Assembly: GCF_000959725.1 (NCBI RefSeq)
Contig: NZ_CP009322.1
Location: 1,860,001-1,924,000 of the forward strand
Source of the DNA: Burkholderia gladioli
GTDB lineage: Bacteria; Pseudomonadota; Gammaproteobacteria; Burkholderiales; Burkholderiaceae
DNA length: 64,000 nt
Direction: 5' to 3'
Part shown: one piece after another, positions 8,872 to 17,766 of the stretch
Numbering within the stretch: position 1 is the stretch's first letter
Layout: each line of letters opens with the position of its first letter
Notes under the pieces: model-generated
Told to the model about the DNA's origin: nothing
Seen by the model: only the letters and a program-made list of their open reading frames with translations
Databases searched by the model: none
Position numbers and translations under genes: made by a program

Positions 8872-9147
8872 TCAGTTGCGCGACGCCGCCGCGTTCACGG
8901 CAGGCTCGTGCGCCAGCTTGATCATCAGCGCGATCAATTCGACGAACTCGTCCTCGGGCAGGTGATCCGACCAGAACCGATAATCGCGCTCGCTCATCTC
9001 GAAGAAGCCCTGCCCCAGGGCGCGCACCTTGTCGACCACGCGATCGCGCGCCCCGGCGTCTTCCAGCCAGTCCGGCAAGGCGTCGCCGCGCTGCGGAAAC
9101 CGGTCCCCGATCCTTTGCTTCAGTTTGTATCCCGTAATGCCTCTCAT
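8872..9147 (-). CDS. Small protein of unknown function
   Basis: A 91-residue soluble protein, with basic N-terminus and acidic middle (WLEDAGARDRVVDKV, RDYRFWSDHLPEDEFVELIALMIK). No signal peptide, membrane segment or known domain is recognised. Reality is supported by normal codon use, a proper terminator directly downstream and GGGGGCAGG just before the ATG. An FNR/ANR-like box lies 207 bp upstream, shared with the divergent small gene at 9676. Confidence 0.6.
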   Translation of the reverse strand: MRGITGYKLKQRIGDRFPQRGDALPDWLEDAGARDRVVDKVRALGQGFFEMSERDYRFWSDHLPEDEFVELIALMIKLAHEPAVNAAASRN

Positions 9148-9353
9148 ACCTGCCCCCGATTGTATTGTTGTCGGGCCGCTATCTCGCAGTTCATGCGGCC
9201 TTCGCGTCGCGCGGCCTCGCCGCCGGCGACATCAGGCGATACCCGCGCCTCGCGTCCGTCGCCGCCGGCCCGGGCGAAGCCGCGCGTCGAGCCAGGACGA
9301 CTCGTCAGTAAAAACATCGAAGTTCGTTCACGCAATCGTTGCACCTTGGGAAT

Positions 9354-9367
9354 TTGACCTGAATCAA
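9354..9367. promoter_or_regulatory. FNR/ANR-like binding site
   Basis: TTGAC-CTGA-ATCAA matches the FNR/ANR consensus TTGAT-N4-ATCAA at nine of ten half-site positions. It lies between the divergent small genes 8872-9147 (minus) and 9676-9861 (plus), in a 528-bp gap (9148-9675) with no other gene seen. Which of the two it serves, or whether it serves either, is inference. Confidence 0.5.
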
Positions 9368-9675
9368 GCAGATTTATGCTGATTGACGGTCGGGCGCGGC
9401 GGAACTTGAGAGGCGCCTGTGAAATCGCCGAGAACGCCATTGCTGACTGGCGCGATAGGCAATGGCGGCATGGCGGAATCGCCTGCCGATACCATTCGTT
9501 TCACTGGATCATTTTGTGATGGCCATCAGAAAAACTGAAGGCTCGAATAAAAAATACTCGCTTGGTCGGCCGAGGCGATTCTGGGATAGTGCCTGTCATA
9601 TTGCCGCCGCATAAGCACGCGTCGAAAGCGGCATCGATCCGATCCCGAACCGACTTCCCAAGCAGGAGACCCGTC

Positions 9676-9861
9676 ATGCCCGCCCACTCGCCGCTCGACG
9701 CAGCCGAATCCCTCGCCGTCGAGGGCAGCCTAGCCGCCCTCGCGCAGGCCAAGGCCGCCACGCCCTACCAGGCGGTGCTGCAGAACCCGACCTGCGCGCT
9801 TGCCACCAACGCGGGCGAACGCCCCGACGTGGCGAGCAGCGCGATCCTCGGCTACAACTGA
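9676..9861 (+). CDS. 61-residue peptide of unknown function
   Basis: An ATG with AGGAG seven bases upstream opens a 61-residue frame, MPAHSPLDAAES to ILGYN. The first 30 residues are Ala/Leu/Ser-rich and look helical. The second half has a single cysteine (C40 in QNPTC), several Asn/Thr/Ser and ends GYN. There is no signal peptide or double-glycine leader. The strong ribosome site argues that it is translated. The layout, a helical leader-like half and a small-residue tail, recalls peptide precursors, but no modification enzyme or exporter is adjacent, so that is only a possibility. It converges on the 108-residue gene at 9884. Confidence 0.5.
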   Translation: MPAHSPLDAAESLAVEGSLAALAQAKAATPYQAVLQNPTCALATNAGERPDVASSAILGYN

Positions 9862-9883
9862 GCGAGCCGGCCCGGCCGGGTTC

Positions 9884-10210
9884 TCAGTCGGGGTAGTTGG
9901 CGTCCACCTCGAAGTGCGCGAGCTTGAGGATCGTGCGCAGCGTGCGCGGGTGGATGTCGCGGCCGCCGGCCAGCGAGCCGAGGATGAAGTCGAGCGCGCG
10001 GCCGTAGCGATAGAGCGCGAGCCAGCTCTCGGTATCGCCGGGTTGCGCGTGCAGGTGCTCGGCCACGCGCAGCATGCTGGTCGACAGGGCGCGCGCCATG
10101 TCGAGTTCGATGCGTTGCTTCTCGCCCCATTCGGCCGGTTGTGGCTGCGTCAGCAGTTTCGCCAGGAAGGCCTGGAATTGCGCGTCGGATTGGTTCGGGC
10201 AGGTATCCAT
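9884..10210 (-). CDS. 108-residue protein of unknown function
   Basis: Start placed at the ATG giving MDTCPNQSD; a longer frame to 10471 has a non-protein-like N-terminus. The product looks all-helical and soluble, with aromatic residues in the centre (ESWLALYRYGRALDF) and a C-terminal segment RTLRTILKLAHFEVDANYPD. No domain is recognised. Its stop lies 22 bp from the stop of the converging 61-residue gene. The ribosome site (ACGGAA) is weak. Confidence 0.55.
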   Translation of the reverse strand: MDTCPNQSDAQFQAFLAKLLTQPQPAEWGEKQRIELDMARALSTSMLRVAEHLHAQPGDTESWLALYRYGRALDFILGSLAGGRDIHPRTLRTILKLAHFEVDANYPD

Positions 10211-10420
10211 GATTCGTTCCGTCAGGCGTTGCCGGACCGCTCGGCGGCCCGTATGTCGTTGATGACGGTTTTTCAGCAGAATTCGTACCAGCTCCGGCGA
10301 ATCTTTACCGCCTCGCGTTCGATCGGCGTGAAAGCCAGTCCCGATAAGGCCCTGCGGGATCCCCGCGGTTTCCCGCGATGCGTTTGCGCGCCGCGCGCCC
10401 ATGCCCGCGAGTGCGCGATG

Positions 10421-10529
10421 TGTCACCGATGTAACGTGACATGCTCGACCCGGCACGTCACGCGGCAACACTTCTCAAGTTTTGTTTACACTGCGCGCGG
10501 CCCGGAAAGGCCGGGCTATAATCCGCGCC
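10421..10529 (+). promoter_or_regulatory. Promoter region of the cus operon
   Basis: A perfect -10 TATAAT lies at 10517-10522, only 7 bases before the ATG at 10530, with no good -35 at 16-18 bp. Upstream at 10421-10441 are TGTCAC and TGTAAC in tandem and a closing GTGACA that makes an inverted repeat with the first. Such spaced repeats resemble sites for heavy-metal OmpR-type regulators (CusR/CopR). A weak -35 with a perfect -10 fits an activator-dependent promoter. No such regulator gene is in the window. The rest of 10211-10420 shows nothing. Confidence 0.45.
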
Positions 10530-10940
10530 ATGCGACTGCTCCGCACCCTTTTCATCCTGCTGCTTTGCGCGACGCTGCCCCTGAGCGGGCTGGCGGCGAG
10601 CGGGCTGACGGGCGCCTGCCCGATGATGCAGGCAGAGATGGGGGCGGACGGCACGAGCGCCATGCCGGAAATGGGCGGCATGTCGGCCAGCGCCATGAAC
10701 GACATGGCCGCGATGGCCGGCTGCGACGACATGAAACCGGCGCCGGCCGGCCAGCACAAGGCCGGCGGACATCTCTGCAAGATGTCGGCGCAATGCCAGT
10801 TCGGCAATCTCTATCACCCGCCCCTGCGGGCCGACCTCAGCCGGCCCGCCTCGCTGACCCAGCCGCTGCGCTTCCACTACACCGAATCGCTGGTGGTGCG
10901 CGACCCGAACGGCCTGTGGCGCCCTCCACGTCTCGTCTGA
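10530..10940 (+). CDS. Met-rich exported protein at the head of the cus operon
   Basis: A 136-residue protein with a Sec signal peptide (residues 1-23, cut near GLAAS) and a Met-rich middle: eleven methionines between 32 and 85, plus cysteines C30, C65, C83 and C89 and several histidines. This composition suits Cu(I)/Ag(I) binding in the periplasm, upstream of the CusCBA pump. No named family is recognised with certainty. The ATG at 10530 gives the signal peptide; an in-frame TTG 16 codons upstream is unlikely. There is no ribosome site and the -10 hexamer almost touches the start, so the mRNA may be leaderless. Confidence 0.7.
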   Translation: MRLLRTLFILLLCATLPLSGLAASGLTGACPMMQAEMGADGTSAMPEMGGMSASAMNDMAAMAGCDDMKPAPAGQHKAGGHLCKMSAQCQFGNLYHPPLRADLSRPASLTQPLRFHYTESLVVRDPNGLWRPPRLV

Positions 10941-10956
10941 TCCCGCAATGACCGGT

Positions 10957-11017
10957 TCACCGCCTGCGCGGTGAGTGTCGTCCCGTCCACGGGACACGGA
11001 ATCCGTTCGCGATTCCG
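10957..11017 (+). other. Three consecutive hairpins between the Met-rich gene and cusC
   Basis: Within the 93-bp gap are three separate perfect stems: TCACCGC/GCGGTGA (10957-10974, 4-base loop), GTCCCGT/ACGGGAC (10980-10995, 2-base loop) and CGGAATC/GATTCCG (10997-11017, 7-base loop). None is followed by a T-run. They could stabilise or process the polycistronic RNA or set relative expression. Confidence 0.55.
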
Positions 11018-11033
11018 CTGTTGGGGTTAGATC

Positions 11034-12437
11034 ATGTCCTTCCATACCGGCGCGCCGTCGATGCGGCGCGCCTTCTCGCGCGCGCCCGCCCTGGCGGCCG
11101 TCGCGCTGTTCGCGGCTGCCGCCCAGGCGCAGACGCCCGCTTCCGCCGGACCGGCCGCCGATGCGGCCGCCAATCCGGCAACCAACCCGGCAACCAGCCC
11201 GGCCATCCACCCGGCCGCCAGCGCCGCCGCCCTCGCGCCGCCGCCCTTCACGCTCGAGGCCGCGCTGCAATCGGCGGCCGAGCGCTCGGCCGCCATGCAG
11301 GCCGCCCAGGCCTCGGTGCGCGCCAGCGGCGAGGCCGCCGTCAAGGCCGGCCAGCTTCCCGACCCGACGCTGAAGGCCGGCGTCGACAACCTGCCCGTGA
11401 CGGGCGGCCAGCGCTACACGATCGGCCAGGACTTCATGACGATGCGGCGCATCGGCATCGAGCAGCAATGGGTTTCGCGCGACAAGCGCCGGCTGCGCAC
11501 GGCGCTGGCCGACCAGCGCACCGGTCGCGAACGCGCCGGCTACCTGATGGAGCTGGCGACGGTCCGCCAACAGACCGCCACGGCCTGGCTCGACGCCGCC
11601 TACGCCAAAGCGGCGCTGGCCTTGCGCGAGCAGCTCGCCACGCGCATGGACGAAGAACTGGCGGCGACGCGCGCCGCCTATCGCGGCGGCGCGAAATCCG
11701 GCGGTGCCGCCGACGTGGTGGCCGCCCAGGCCCTGCAGGCGCAGGCACGCGACCAGGTGCTGGCCGCCCGCCAGGCGCTGCAAAGCGCGCTGATCGCGCT
11801 GTCGCGCTGGACCGCGCGCCCGGTCGGCGACGTGGCCGGCGCGCCGCCCGCGCCCGAGTCCTACGTGTCCTCGCTGCCGCCCGAGGCACTGCGGCTGGCG
11901 CAGCCGACGCTGATCGCCGCCTCCGACGACATCGCCGTGGCCGAGGCCGATACGGCCGTCGCCACCAGCGAGCGCAAGCCCGACTGGACCTGGGAGATCG
12001 CCTACCAGCAGCGCGGCGGCGCCTACTCGAACATGGTGTCGATCGGCGTGTCGATCCCGCTGCCGATCAACCGCCGCGACCGCCAGGATCGCGACGTGGC
12101 CGAGAAGGCCGAGCTGGCCAGCAAGGCGCGGCTCGGCTACGAGGACACCGAACGACAGGTCGAGGCCGACATCCGCAACGATTCGGCCGTGCTGAGCAGC
12201 GGCCGTGAGCGCATTGCCAATCTGCGCGCGGCCCTGCTGCCGGCCGCCGCGCAGCGCGTGCAACTGGCCGACGCCGCCTATCGCGCCGGCACCGGCTCGC
12301 TGGCCGACAGCTTCGCGGCCCGGCGCGCGCAGCTCGATGCCGAGTTGCAGGTGCTCGAGCTGCAACGCGAGGTATCGCGCACCTGGGCCCGGCTCGAATA
12401 CCAGGTGGTGCCGTCCACCCTGGCCGCCGCGCAATGA
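11034..12437 (+). CDS. cusC: CusC/CzcC-type outer-membrane efflux protein
   Basis: A 467-residue TolC-superfamily protein, the outer-membrane channel of a tripartite metal efflux pump. It has a signal peptide (cut near AQA, residue about 33), then an Ala/Pro/Asn-rich linker (40-70) and two outer-membrane efflux protein repeats with long helices (about 75-260 and 280-455). No lipid-attachment cysteine is seen, unlike E. coli CusC. The ATG at 11034 is used; another nine codons on is possible. It ends within four bases of the cusB reading frame, so the genes are translationally linked. Copper/silver specificity is taken from CusA. Confidence 0.85.
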   Translation: MSFHTGAPSMRRAFSRAPALAAVALFAAAAQAQTPASAGPAADAAANPATNPATSPAIHPAASAAALAPPPFTLEAALQSAAERSAAMQAAQASVRASGEAAVKAGQLPDPTLKAGVDNLPVTGGQRYTIGQDFMTMRRIGIEQQWVSRDKRRLRTALADQRTGRERAGYLMELATVRQQTATAWLDAAYAKAALALREQLATRMDEELAATRAAYRGGAKSGGAADVVAAQALQAQARDQVLAARQALQSALIALSRWTARPVGDVAGAPPAPESYVSSLPPEALRLAQPTLIAASDDIAVAEADTAVATSERKPDWTWEIAYQQRGGAYSNMVSIGVSIPLPINRRDRQDRDVAEKAELASKARLGYEDTERQVEADIRNDSAVLSSGRERIANLRAALLPAAAQRVQLADAAYRAGTGSLADSFAARRAQLDAELQVLELQREVSRTWARLEYQVVPSTLAAAQ

Positions 12438-12448
12438 GGGAGCCCGTC

Positions 12449-14089
12449 ATGACGATCCGTTCCCTTTCCCTGCGCGCGGCGCTCGCGCTGATCGCCGGCG
12501 CGGCCCTGCTCGGCGCCGGCTACCTGGCCGGCAGCCGCCATCGCGGCGGCGGCGATTCGATGGCCGCTGCCGCGGTACCTTCGGCCGGCGGCGCGCCCGC
12601 CCCCCGCAAGGTGCTCTACTGGCACGACCCGATGGTGCCGAACCAGCACTTCGACAAACCCGGCAAGTCGCCCTTCATGGACATGCAGCTGCAGCCCGTC
12701 TATGCCGACGGCGACGACGGCGCGCCCGGCGCGCAGCCGGGCATCCGCATCGACGCCGGCCTGCAGCAGGATCTCGGGATCCGCTACGCGAAGGTCCGGC
12801 GCCGCGAGACCAGCGACGGCATCGACGCGATCGGCACCACCCAGTTCGACGAATCGCGCGCCGAGGTCGTGCAGTCACGCGTGACCGGCTACATCGACCG
12901 TCTCTATGCGAACGCGCCGCAGCAGCGCATCGCCAAGGGCGCGCCGGTGGCCTCGCTGTTCGTGCCGGACTGGCTCGCGCCGCAGGAGGAATACCTGGCG
13001 CTGCGCCGCGGCTCGGGCGGTGCCGGCGGCTCGGGCAGCCCCGCCGATGCCGCGCTGCTCGACGCGGCGCGCGCGCGGATGCGGGCGCTGTCGATCCCCG
13101 ACGCGCTGGTGGCCGCGGCCGAGCGCAGCGGTCGCGCGCAGACCCACCTCACGCTGGCCGCGCCCGACAGCGGCGTGGTGAGCGAGCTGGACCTGCGCGA
13201 AGGCGCGATGGTCGCGCCGGGCCAGACCATCGCCAAGATCAACGGGCTCTCGACGCTGTGGCTGCTGGTCGAGATCCCCGAGGCGCTGGCGCTGCGCGTG
13301 CGGCCCGGCATGGCCGTCGACGCGACGCCCGCCGCCGATCCCTCGCGCCACATCCAGGGCCGCCTGCGCGAGATCCTGCCCGGCATCGACACCGGCAGCC
13401 GCACCCTGCAGGCGCGCGTCGAGCTCGACAACCGCTCGCTGGCGCTCACCCCCGGCATGCTGATGCGGGTGCGCGTCGACGGCGGCGCGACGCGCTCGCG
13501 GCTAGTGGTGCCGTCCGAGGCGGTGATCGTCACCGGCAAGCGCAGCGTGGTGATCGTGCGCGATGCCGACGGCAAGCTGCGCCCGGCCACCGTCAGCGTC
13601 GGCCGCGACCTGGGCGACTTCACCGAGGTGCTCGACGGCCTCGGCGAAGGCGAGACGGTGGTGGCCTCGGGACAGTTCCTGATCGACTCGGAAGCCAGCC
13701 TGAAATCGGTGCTGCCGCGTCTCGAGCACGATGCCGCGAGTAGCGAGGCAGGGGGTGAAGCACGCAACGGCCCCGGCGCGACGGACGCCTCGTCCCGGGC
13801 GGCAACTTCATCGATGTCGTCGATGCCTGCCTCCCCCGCATCCGCCGCCGACGCGGCCGGCCTCTACGAGACCACCGGCCGCATCGAGCACATCGACGCG
13901 CAGGCCATCACGCTCTCGCACCAGCCGGTCCCCGCGCTCGGCTGGCCGGCGATGACCATGAGCTTCGAGAAGCCTTCGCCCGGCGCCTTCGCCGACGCGA
14001 AGGTCGGCCAGACCGTGCGCTTCGCGTTCCGCCATGCCGGCGAGGGCTACCGCCTGAGCGCCGTCGAACCGAGCGGAGGCCCGCAATGA
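12449..14089 (+). CDS. cusB: CusB periplasmic adaptor with fused C-terminal CusF domain
   Basis: A 546-residue membrane-fusion protein. In order: a membrane anchor/signal (about 8-28), a heavy-metal-binding segment (about 52-85, [12 protein letters not shown] to [10 protein letters not shown]), the barrel-sandwich and hairpin core (100-400) and a separate C-terminal CusF-like domain (472-546). That domain keeps the CusF copper motif: H491, W499, M502 and M504 in the WPAMTM context. CusB moves Cu(I)/Ag(I) in the periplasm towards CusC. The ATG at 12449 has AGGGAG six bases upstream and is preferred to one five codons earlier. The stop overlaps the cusA start (ATGA). A SilB-type fusion of this kind is known in Cupriavidus. 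Confidence 0.88.
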   Translation: MTIRSLSLRAALALIAGAALLGAGYLAGSRHRGGGDSMAAAAVPSAGGAPAPRKVLYWHDPMVPNQHFDKPGKSPFMDMQLQPVYADGDDGAPGAQPGIRIDAGLQQDLGIRYAKVRRRETSDGIDAIGTTQFDESRAEVVQSRVTGYIDRLYANAPQQRIAKGAPVASLFVPDWLAPQEEYLALRRGSGGAGGSGSPADAALLDAARARMRALSIPDALVAAAERSGRAQTHLTLAAPDSGVVSELDLREGAMVAPGQTIAKINGLSTLWLLVEIPEALALRVRPGMAVDATPAADPSRHIQGRLREILPGIDTGSRTLQARVELDNRSLALTPGMLMRVRVDGGATRSRLVVPSEAVIVTGKRSVVIVRDADGKLRPATVSVGRDLGDFTEVLDGLGEGETVVASGQFLIDSEASLKSVLPRLEHDAASSEAGGEARNGPGATDASSRAATSSMSSMPASPASAADAAGLYETTGRIEHIDAQAITLSHQPVPALGWPAMTMSFEKPSPGAFADAKVGQTVRFAFRHAGEGYRLSAVEPSGGPQ

Positions 14090-17000
14090 TCGCGCACCTG
14101 ATCCGCTGGTCGATCCGCCATCGCCTGCTGGTGTTGCTGGCCACGTTGCTGCTGGCGGCCTGGGGCCTGCAGTCGCTGCGCGAGACGCCGCTCGACGCGT
14201 TGCCGGACCTGTCCGACACGCAGGTCATCATCAAGGTCTCCTATCCCGGCCAGGCGCCGCAACTGATCGAGGACCAGGTCACCTACCCGCTCACCACCAC
14301 CCTGCTCGGCGTGCCGGGGGCGAAGACGATCCGCGCCTATTCTTCGTTCGGCGACGCCTTCGTCTACGTGCTGTTCGACGACAAGACCGATCCCTACTGG
14401 GCGCGCTCGCGCGTGCTCGAGTCGCTCAACCAGGTACAGGGCCGCCTGCCGCCCGGCGCGACGGTCACGCTTGGCCCCGACGCGACCGGGGTGGGCTGGG
14501 TCTACGAATACGCGCTGGTCGACCGCAGCGGCCGGCACGATCTCGGGCAACTGCGCGCGCTGAACGACTGGTTCCTGCGCTTCGAGCTGAAGACCGTGCC
14601 CGATGTGTCGGAGGTGGCCAGCCTGGGCGGCATGGTGCGCCAGTACCAGGTGGTGCTGGACCCGGACCGGATGCGCGCCTACGGCGTCACGCAGGCGATG
14701 GTGACCGACGCGCTGGCGCGGGCCAACCGCGAGGCGGGCGGCTCGGTGGTGGAGATGGCCGAGTCGGAATACGTGGTGCACGCCTCCGGCTACCTGCGCA
14801 CGCTCGACGATTTCCGCCAGGTGGTGCTGCGCACCAACGCGGCCGGCACGCCGCTGCTGCTCGGCGACGTGGCGCGCATCCAGATCGGCCCCGACGCGCG
14901 GCGCGGCGTGGTCGAGCTCGACGGCCAGGGCGAGGTGGCCGGCGGCGTGGTGGTGATGCGCTCCGGCAAGAACGCGCTGAGCACCATCGAGGGCGTCAAG
15001 GCGAAGCTGGCGGAACTGAAGCGCTCGCTGCCGGCCGGCGTCGAGATCGTCACCACCTACGACCGCTCCGGCCTGATCGAGCGCGCCGTCGACAATCTCG
15101 AGGGCAAGCTGGTCGAGGAGTTCGTGATCGTCGCCCTGGTCTGCGCGCTGTTCCTGTTCCACCTGCGCAGCGCGCTGGTGGCGATCCTGTCGCTGCCGCT
15201 GGGCGTGCTGGCCGCCTTCATCGTGATGCGCCACCAGGGCATCAACGCGAACCTGATGTCGCTGGGCGGCATCGCGATCGCGATCGGCGCGATGATCGAC
15301 GCGGCGATCGTGATGATCGAGAACGCCCACAAGCATCTGGAGGCGCACCAGCAGGCGCATCCGGGCGAGCCCTTGACGGCCGCGCGGCGCTGGGAGCTGA
15401 TCGCGCACGCGGCCGCCGAGGTGGGCCCGGCGCTGTTCTTCTCGCTGCTGATCATCACGCTCTCGTTCGTGCCGGTGTTCACGCTGGAAGGCCAGGAAGG
15501 CAGGCTGTTCGCGCCGCTCGCCTATACCAAGACCTACACCATCGCCGCCGCGGCCGGGCTGTCGGTGACCCTGGTGCCGGTGCTGATGGGCTACCTGATC
15601 CGCGGGCGCATTCCGCCGGAGCACGCCAACCCGATCAACCGCTGGCTGACCCGGCTCTACGCGCCGCTGATCGCTGCCACGCTGCGGCGGCCCTGGGTCG
15701 CGATCGGCCTGGCCGCGCTGGCGCTGCTGCTGACGGCGATCCCGCTCAGCCGCCTCGGTGGCGAATTCATGCCGCCGCTCGACGAGGGCGACCTGCTCTA
15801 CATGCCCACCGCGCTGCCCGGCATCTCGGTCGACAAGGCCGCCGAGCTGCTGCAGCAGACCGATCGGCTGATCCGCACCGTGCCCGAGGTCGAGACCGTG
15901 TTCGGCAAGTCGGGGCGCGCCGATTCGGCCACCGATCCGGCGCCGCTCGAGATGTTCGAGACCACCATCCGCTTCAAGCCGCGCAGCCAGTGGCGGCCCG
16001 GCATGACGCCGCAGAAGCTGGTGGACGAACTCGATCGGATCGTGCGCGTGCCGGGGCTCTCGAACGTCTGGGTGCCGCCGATCCGCAACCGGCTCGACAT
16101 GCTGTCCACCGGCATCAAGACGCCGGTGGGCGTGAAGATCACCGGGCCCGAGCTGGCCGGCATCGATCGCGTCGCGGCCCAGGTCGAGCAGGCCGTGAAG
16201 GGCGTGCCGGGCGTGAGCTCCGCGCTGGCCGAGCGCCTCAACGGCGGACGCTACATCGACGTCGACATCGACCGCCTGGCGGCCGCGCGCTACGGGCTGT
16301 CGGTGGCCGAGCTGCAGTCCTTCGTCACCACCGCGATCGGCGGCGAGAACCTCGGCGAGGTGATCGCGGGCCGCGAACGCTACCCGATCTCGGTGCGCTA
16401 CCCGCGCGAGGTGCGCGACTCGCTCGACGCGCTGCGGCAGTTGCCGGTGCTGACCGAACGCGGCGCGCAACTGCGGCTCGGCGACGTGGCGCGCCTGTCG
16501 ATCGCCGACGGCCCGCCGATGATCCGCAGCGAGAACGCGCGCCTGGCCGGCTACGTCTACATCGACATCCGCGATACCGACCTGCGCTCGGCGGTGCTCG
16601 CGATGCAGCGCGCGGTGGCGCGGCAGGTGACGCTGCCGCCCGGTTACTCGATCGCCTGGTCCGGGCAGTTCGAGTACCTGGAGCGCGCCGCGGCGAAGCT
16701 GCGCACCGTGGTGCCGGTCACCCTGGCGGTGATCTTCGTGCTGCTGTTGCTGACCTTCGGCTCGGCCGCCGACGCAGCGCTGCTGATGAGCACCGTGCCG
16801 TTCGCGCTGGTCGGCGGCTTCTGGCTGATCTGGCTGCTCGGCCATGCGGTGTCGGTGGCCACCGCGGTGGGCTTCATCGCGCTGGCCGGGGTGGCCGCCG
16901 AGTTCGGCGTGGTGATGCTGCTCTACCTGAAGGGCGCGCTGCAACGCCGGCTGGATGCCGGCGAGCCGCTCAGCGAGGCGCTGCTGGCCGAGGCGATCCG

Positions 17001-17292
17001 CGAGGGCGCGGTGCAGCGCGTGCGGCCCAAGGCCATGACGGTGGCGGTGGTGCTGGCCGGGCTGGTGCCGATCCTGCTCGGCCAGGGCACCGGCTCCGAG
17101 GTGATGCAGCGCATCGCCGCGCCGATGGTGGGCGGCATGATCACCGCGCCGCTGCTGTCGATGTTCGTGATTCCGGCCGCCTGGTTCCTGCTGCAACGCC
17201 GCCGCGTGCGGCTCGCGGCCCGGGCGCGCCATGACCTTTCCCCCACCTCGGGCACGACCGTGCCCGTCATTTCCACCGGAGATAACCGATGA
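14086..17292 (+). CDS. cusA: CusA-type RND copper/silver efflux pump
   Basis: A 1068-residue heavy-metal RND transporter in the inner membrane, exporting ions with CusB and CusC using the proton gradient. The TM4 motif [20 protein letters not shown] is the CusA form and differs from the DFG-containing CzcA form, so monovalent Cu/Ag is favoured. Two large periplasmic loops flank TM1 and TM7 and the [18 protein letters not shown] segment is family-typical. It starts inside the cusB stop and its own stop overlaps the next ATG, giving strict translational coupling. Length is close to E. coli CusA (1047). Confidence 0.93.
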   Translation: MIAHLIRWSIRHRLLVLLATLLLAAWGLQSLRETPLDALPDLSDTQVIIKVSYPGQAPQLIEDQVTYPLTTTLLGVPGAKTIRAYSSFGDAFVYVLFDDKTDPYWARSRVLESLNQVQGRLPPGATVTLGPDATGVGWVYEYALVDRSGRHDLGQLRALNDWFLRFELKTVPDVSEVASLGGMVRQYQVVLDPDRMRAYGVTQAMVTDALARANREAGGSVVEMAESEYVVHASGYLRTLDDFRQVVLRTNAAGTPLLLGDVARIQIGPDARRGVVELDGQGEVAGGVVVMRSGKNALSTIEGVKAKLAELKRSLPAGVEIVTTYDRSGLIERAVDNLEGKLVEEFVIVALVCALFLFHLRSALVAILSLPLGVLAAFIVMRHQGINANLMSLGGIAIAIGAMIDAAIVMIENAHKHLEAHQQAHPGEPLTAARRWELIAHAAAEVGPALFFSLLIITLSFVPVFTLEGQEGRLFAPLAYTKTYTIAAAAGLSVTLVPVLMGYLIRGRIPPEHANPINRWLTRLYAPLIAATLRRPWVAIGLAALALLLTAIPLSRLGGEFMPPLDEGDLLYMPTALPGISVDKAAELLQQTDRLIRTVPEVETVFGKSGRADSATDPAPLEMFETTIRFKPRSQWRPGMTPQKLVDELDRIVRVPGLSNVWVPPIRNRLDMLSTGIKTPVGVKITGPELAGIDRVAAQVEQAVKGVPGVSSALAERLNGGRYIDVDIDRLAAARYGLSVAELQSFVTTAIGGENLGEVIAGRERYPISVRYPREVRDSLDALRQLPVLTERGAQLRLGDVARLSIADGPPMIRSENARLAGYVYIDIRDTDLRSAVLAMQRAVARQVTLPPGYSIAWSGQFEYLERAAAKLRTVVPVTLAVIFVLLLLTFGSAADAALLMSTVPFALVGGFWLIWLLGHAVSVATAVGFIALAGVAAEFGVVMLLYLKGALQRRLDAGEPLSEALLAEAIREGAVQRVRPKAMTVAVVLAGLVPILLGQGTGSEVMQRIAAPMVGGMITAPLLSMFVIPAAWFLLQRRRVRLAARARHDLSPTSGTTVPVISTGDNR

Positions 17293-17699
17293 ACCCGATG
17301 TTTTCCGCTTTTGCCTCCCGCGCCTCCTTGCGCTTTCCCGCCCGCTTTCCGGCCCGCTCTCTGGCCGTGCTCGGCGCCCTGGCCGCCGCGCTCGGTACCG
17401 CCGCCACGCCGGCGCTGGCCGACGACGACATGGCCGGCATGAAGATGGCCGCGCCCGCCGACACGGCCAAGGATGCGGGCCTGACCGATGCCGAGGTGCG
17501 CAAGGTCGATCCCGCCACCGGCATGATCACGCTCAAGCACGGCACGCTGGCCAACCTCGGCATGCCGGCCATGACCATGGCCTACAAGGCCCGGGACGCC
17601 GCGATGGTCCAGCAGGCGCATGCCGGCGACAAGGTGCGCGTGCGCGTCGAGAACGTGAAAGGCACGCTGACCATCGTCAAGCTCGCCAAGCCCTCCTGA
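17289..17699 (+). CDS. cusF: CusF-like periplasmic metallochaperone
   Basis: A 136-residue protein with a signal peptide (cut near ALAD, residue about 44) and a CusF beta-barrel (about 68-135). In E. coli CusF the copper ligands are one His and two Met, capped by a Trp. Here H84, M95 and M97 are kept but the Trp position is M92 (LGMPAMTM). It therefore lacks the cation-pi cap that the CusF domain fused to CusB keeps. [10 protein letters not shown] segment adds Met. The start overlaps the cusA stop. It is the last gene of the operon. Confidence 0.88.
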   Translation: MNPMFSAFASRASLRFPARFPARSLAVLGALAAALGTAATPALADDDMAGMKMAAPADTAKDAGLTDAEVRKVDPATGMITLKHGTLANLGMPAMTMAYKARDAAMVQQAHAGDKVRVRVENVKGTLTIVKLAKPS

Positions 17700-17718
17700 T
17701 CGCGCTCCATCGAGGCCG

Positions 17719-17745
17719 CGCGCGACGCGTCGAACGCGTCGCGCG
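17719..17745. terminator. Hairpin between cusF and the convergent hydrolase gene
   Basis: A perfect 11-bp stem (CGCGCGACGCG / CGCGTCGCGCG) with a TCGAA loop lies between two converging stop codons (17699 and 17767). It has no T-run on either side, so it may terminate weakly in both directions. Confidence 0.5.
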
Positions 17746-17766
17746 TGCGCGCCTCGGCAGGCGCGT

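Noticed and set aside
9144..9440. 98-codon minus-strand frame upstream of the 91-residue gene
   Set aside because: It overlaps the FNR-like box and the start of the 91-residue gene in another frame and shows no protein character.
14047..17232. Open minus-strand frame of 1061 codons
   Set aside because: Antisense shadow of cusA with low-complexity Arg/His/Gly sequence.
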